Below the pieces are notes generated by a model. That model saw only the letters and a program-made list of their open reading frames with translations. It was not told where the DNA came from and did no database searches. 17,741 nucleotides of DNA from Prevotellaceae bacterium UBA3849 (GTDB lineage: Bacteria; Bacteroidota; Bacteroidia; Bacteroidales; Bacteroidaceae). Made by a program: the position numbers and the translations under genes. Positions 15,536 to 17,741 of the stretch are shown here, one piece after another (the stretch's first letter is position 1; every line of letters starts with the position of its first letter). Location of the stretch: positions 3,656 through 21,396 of the forward strand of contig DGHL01000076.1 in the NCBI GenBank assembly GCA_002392645.1, written 5' to 3'.

Positions 15536-16279
15536 ATGAGTAAAGAAGAAAAAATACGAAATAATAATACGGAAAACGAGGTCGTGCGTGGTTTGCGCGA
15601 TGGCATTCCCATAGCCCTTGGGTATTTTGCCGTTGCCTTCTCGCTTGGTATTATAGCAAAGAAGGCAGGGCTTACTGCTATTGATGGCTTCGTATCGAGT
15701 TTTTTTACAAGAGCATCGGCAGGAGAGTATGGCGTATATACACTGGTAGCACTGAGTGCCAGTTATGCAGAACTTGTTGCCATGTGCCTTGTGGTAAATC
15801 TACGTTATTTGTTAATGAGTGCGGCGCTGTCACAGAAGATAGCCCCTGGAACGTCGTTGTTTAAGCGTGTTCTCATGGCATGCTGCATAACCGACGAAGT
15901 ATTTGGCATATCCATTGGTCATGAGGGATATACACCACCCAGATATACTTATGCGGCGGCGTTTATATCCGGCATATTCTGGGCGTCAGGTTGCGCAGCA
16001 GGTATTGTGGCAGGTGGAATGCTGCCGTCAAATATCGTTTCAGCCTTAAGCGTTTCTCTATACGGTATGTTTATCGCCATTATCGTTCCGCCGGCAAGAC
16101 ATGACAGGAATGTGCTTTATGCCATAATGGCAAGTATAGTGCTCAGTGGCTTATGTGCCGTTATGCCATTGCTGAGTCAGATGACTCCTGGCCTTCGTAT
16201 AATATTATTAACAGTGGTTATATCTGCAGTAGTGGCGTGGATCAGACCAGTAAACGATGATACCGATGGAGAGAACTGA
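15536..16279 (+). CDS. azlC: AzlC-family branched-chain amino acid exporter, large subunit
   Basis: A 247-residue inner-membrane protein of the AzlC/YgaZ family, the larger half of a two-part exporter of branched-chain amino acids (valine in E. coli). Several hydrophobic segments are seen (about 23-41, 66-86, 138-160, 165-184, 195-213, 221-236). Family marks are the G-rich N-terminus RDGIPIALGYFAVAFSLGI (21-39), VVNLRYLLMSAALS (86-99) and TDEVFG (119-124). The start at 15536 follows a weak GGA-type site. The end overlaps azlD by 23 or 14 bases, depending on the azlD start, so the two halves are co-translated. It sits 31 bases after the lytic transglycosylase gene with no promoter or terminator between them. 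Confidence 0.92.
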   Translation: MSKEEKIRNNNTENEVVRGLRDGIPIALGYFAVAFSLGIIAKKAGLTAIDGFVSSFFTRASAGEYGVYTLVALSASYAELVAMCLVVNLRYLLMSAALSQKIAPGTSLFKRVLMACCITDEVFGISIGHEGYTPPRYTYAAAFISGIFWASGCAAGIVAGGMLPSNIVSALSVSLYGMFIAIIVPPARHDRNVLYAIMASIVLSGLCAVMPLLSQMTPGLRIILLTVVISAVVAWIRPVNDDTDGEN

Positions 16280-16586
16280 CATTATAATATATATATTGAT
16301 AGCCATTGTCACTACGAACCTTATACGAGTGCTGCCGATGGCTTTTATCAGTGGGCGTATAAAGAATCGTTTCCTGCGTAGTTTCCTGTACTATGTGCCA
16401 TATGTAACCCTTGCGGTCATGACATTTCCGGCAATCATGGATGTAACGTCCAATCCCGTCGTGGGATTCGTTGCATTGTTGGCAGGTATCGTTGCGGCAT
16501 GGTTCGGTATGGGATTGTTTCCAGTCGCGGTTCTGTGTTGTGTCATAGTATATGTTATGGACACTTTTTTGGTGGTAACGGCATAG
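16257..16586 (+). CDS. azlD: AzlD-family branched-chain amino acid exporter, small subunit
   Basis: A 109-residue inner-membrane protein with about four hydrophobic segments (roughly 8-28, 44-60, 66-84 and 87-105), the partner of AzlC/YgaZ in amino-acid export. The loop TTNLIRVLPMAFISGRI (19-35) matches the family's conserved N-terminal motif. Two in-frame ATGs are possible, at 16257 and 16266, and neither has a good Shine-Dalgarno site; both fall inside the end of azlC, consistent with translational coupling. A 151-base gap separates it from rpoD. Confidence 0.9.
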   Translation: MIPMERTDIIIYILIAIVTTNLIRVLPMAFISGRIKNRFLRSFLYYVPYVTLAVMTFPAIMDVTSNPVVGFVALLAGIVAAWFGMGLFPVAVLCCVIVYVMDTFLVVTA

Positions 16587-16640
16587 TGGCATGGCTTTTG
16601 TTGTTCGATAGAATGTAAATTGTAAGGCGACAGAAATATG

Positions 16641-16665
16641 TCTTGTGGAAATTTTTTTCACAAGA
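16641..16665 (+). terminator. Hairpin after azlD, weak terminator candidate
   Basis: An 11-bp stem with one G-U pair and a 3-base loop, formed by TCTTGTG (16641-16647) and CACAAGA (16659-16665) with an A/T inner part. What follows is TACACAATAAAA rather than a T run, so termination is uncertain; it could instead be part of the rpoD upstream region. Confidence 0.35.
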
Positions 16666-16703
16666 TACACAATAAAAGCGAAATACGGTCGTTATTATAA
16701 AAC

Positions 16704-16741
16704 AAGGAGAAATATTGCATAGATATAAGAGTAACCAATGA
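16704..16741 (+). promoter_or_regulatory. Possible leader ORF coupled to rpoD
   Basis: AAGGAG at 16704-16709 is the best Shine-Dalgarno site near rpoD, but it lies 28 bases before the rpoD ATG, too far to serve it. Five bases after it, a TTG at 16715 opens an 8-codon frame that ends in TGA at 16739-16741, overlapping the rpoD start as ATGA. This could be a leader peptide that couples ribosomes to rpoD. Confidence 0.35.
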
Positions 16742-17610
16742 GACAGTTAAAAATTCAGAAGAGTATCACCAATCGTTCCAGCGAAGCCCTGGACAAGTAT
16801 CTTGTAGAGATTGGTCGTGCTCCACTTATTTCTATTGATGAGGAAATCGAACTTGCGCAGCTTATTAAGAAGGGCGGTCCGGCAGGCGAGCGAGCCAAAG
16901 ACAAACTCGTGACAGCCAATCTGCGTTTCGTTGTGTCAGTGGCAAAGCAGTATCAGCATCAGGGCTTGTCACTTACCGACCTTATTGACGAAGGAAACAT
17001 CGGGTTGATAAAGGCTGCGCAGAAATTTGATGAGACGCGTGGTTTCAAATTCATATCATATGCCGTATGGTGGATTCGTCAGAGCATACTGCAGGCTATT
17101 GCCGAGCAGAGCCGTATTGTGCGTCTGCCTCTCAATCAGGTTGGTTCGCTTAACAGAATTAATCATGAGATTAATCGTTTTGAGCAGGAAAACCAGCGTC
17201 ATCCAAGTGTAGGTGAGCTCTCAGAGGTAACCAATATTGACGAGGAGAAGATCGGACAGAGCCTTATGGCAGACGGACACCATGTCAGCATCGATGCACC
17301 TTTCCAGGACGGTGAGGATAACTGTATGCTTGACGTGATGGCGAGTGGTGATGACTCTCGTACCGACCGCAAGGTTGACCATGAATCTATGGCGCAGGAA
17401 CTGAATGCTGTGCTTAACCGTGTGCTCAAGGAGCGCGAGATTATCATTATCCGCGAGTGCTACGGCATAGGATGTCCGGAAAAGGGATTGGAGGAGATAG
17501 GTGATGAACTCGGACTTACACGTGAGCGTGTGCGTCAGATACGAGAAAAGTCGATAGCAAAGCTTCGTGACAGTGGCAATGCAAAGATATTGATAAAGTA
17601 TCTCGGATAA
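16738..17610 (+). CDS. rpoD: Primary sigma factor RpoD (sigma-70 family)
   Basis: The 290-residue housekeeping sigma factor directs RNA polymerase to the phylum's TTTG/TAnnTTTG promoters. It has region 1.2 (about 12-45, SSEALDKYLVEIGR), region 2 (about 58-128, with LIDEGNIGLIKAAQKFD and the melting segment FKFISYAVWWIRQSI), region 3 (about 130-200) and region 4 with its helix-turn-helix (250-275, GLEEIGDELGLTRERVRQI). Region 1.1 is absent, as is normal for Bacteroidetes RpoD, and the first residues MRQLKIQKSITNR are the usual start there. A stop at 16732-16734 in the same frame excludes an earlier start. No exact consensus promoter was found in 16587-16737, so the gene may also be read from upstream. 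Confidence 0.96.
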   Translation: MRQLKIQKSITNRSSEALDKYLVEIGRAPLISIDEEIELAQLIKKGGPAGERAKDKLVTANLRFVVSVAKQYQHQGLSLTDLIDEGNIGLIKAAQKFDETRGFKFISYAVWWIRQSILQAIAEQSRIVRLPLNQVGSLNRINHEINRFEQENQRHPSVGELSEVTNIDEEKIGQSLMADGHHVSIDAPFQDGEDNCMLDVMASGDDSRTDRKVDHESMAQELNAVLNRVLKEREIIIIRECYGIGCPEKGLEEIGDELGLTRERVRQIREKSIAKLRDSGNAKILIKYLG

Positions 17611-17741
17611 AAAACAGAAGAAAGTTATTTGGTGGGTTCTAATAATTCCCACTGTCAGATTTTTGAATTTGTTTCGAGGGCAAAATGTTAGCTGATAAGG
17701 GGGCATAGCGGGCTATGTGACCGCAGAAGCGAACAGTTCGC
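17611..17741. other. Region after rpoD to the window edge
   Basis: No gene is recognisable. A weak terminator candidate lies at 17632-17652 (5-bp GTGGG/CCCAC stem, 11-base loop), with a TTTTT-containing stretch at 17660-17664. Two small hairpins follow: CATAG/CTATG at 17704-17708 and 17713-17717, and GCGAAC/GTTCGC at 17729-17734 and 17736-17741. The second is cut off by the window edge. Confidence 0.4.

Noticed and set aside
16596..16622. Promoter for rpoD from TTTTG (16596-16600) and TAAATTG (16616-16622)
   Set aside because: Spacing is only 15 bases and the second box does not match TAnnTTTG.
1..17741. CRISPR array, tRNA, rRNA, insertion sequence, phage, toxin-antitoxin or other defence genes
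   Set aside because: Read on both strands; no regularly spaced repeats, cloverleaf, transposase, integrase or defence-type domain was found.

Overview
The window looks like chromosomal housekeeping DNA from a member of the Bacteroidales, most likely a Prevotella-like species. Three things point there. The primary sigma factor is a short RpoD of 290 residues that lacks region 1.1. Upstream gaps carry the Bacteroidetes promoter pattern (TTTG, about 19-20 bases, then TAnnTTTG). Shine-Dalgarno sites are mostly weak or absent, as is usual in this phylum. I see no tRNA, rRNA, CRISPR array, insertion sequence, phage gene or secretion locus. The species-level placement is an inference from protein flavour, not a computed result.

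Layout from left to right. (1) nspC on the minus strand (carboxynorspermidine/carboxyspermidine decarboxylase) ends at a very strong hairpin terminator and is divergent from the next group. (2) A plus-strand group follows: a divergent thiamine-phosphate-synthase-fold protein, prs (PRPP synthetase), a DivIC/FtsB-type division protein with a GTG start behind a long hairpin, and a small four-helix membrane protein overlapping it by 4 bases. (3) A clear Bacteroidetes promoter then starts a tight three-gene unit: a secreted pectinesterase-like beta-helix protein, an HD-domain phosphohydrolase and 5-formyltetrahydrofolate cyclo-ligase. (4) Minus-strand typA/bipA converges on that unit; the terminator hairpin lies inside the last 15 codons of the cyclo-ligase gene. 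(5) gyrA diverges from bipA across a 355-base gap with promoters for both, and is followed by a secreted TPR protein and a 57-base hairpin terminator. (6) A second secreted TPR protein, an MltF-like lytic transglycosylase lipoprotein, azlC and azlD are packed as an apparent operon. (7) rpoD closes the window, preceded by a possible 8-codon leader ORF whose stop overlaps its start.

The genes serve polyamine and nucleotide precursor synthesis, one-carbon metabolism, division and wall remodelling, amino-acid export, DNA supercoiling, translation and transcription. I did not find a convincing new multi-gene system. The points most worth a second look are the pectinesterase-like protein whose catalytic QD pair reads LN, the mutually exclusive pairings in the gyrA leader, the rpoD leader ORF, the terminator built into the cyclo-ligase coding end, and a lytic transglycosylase with a much-shortened substrate-binding domain.
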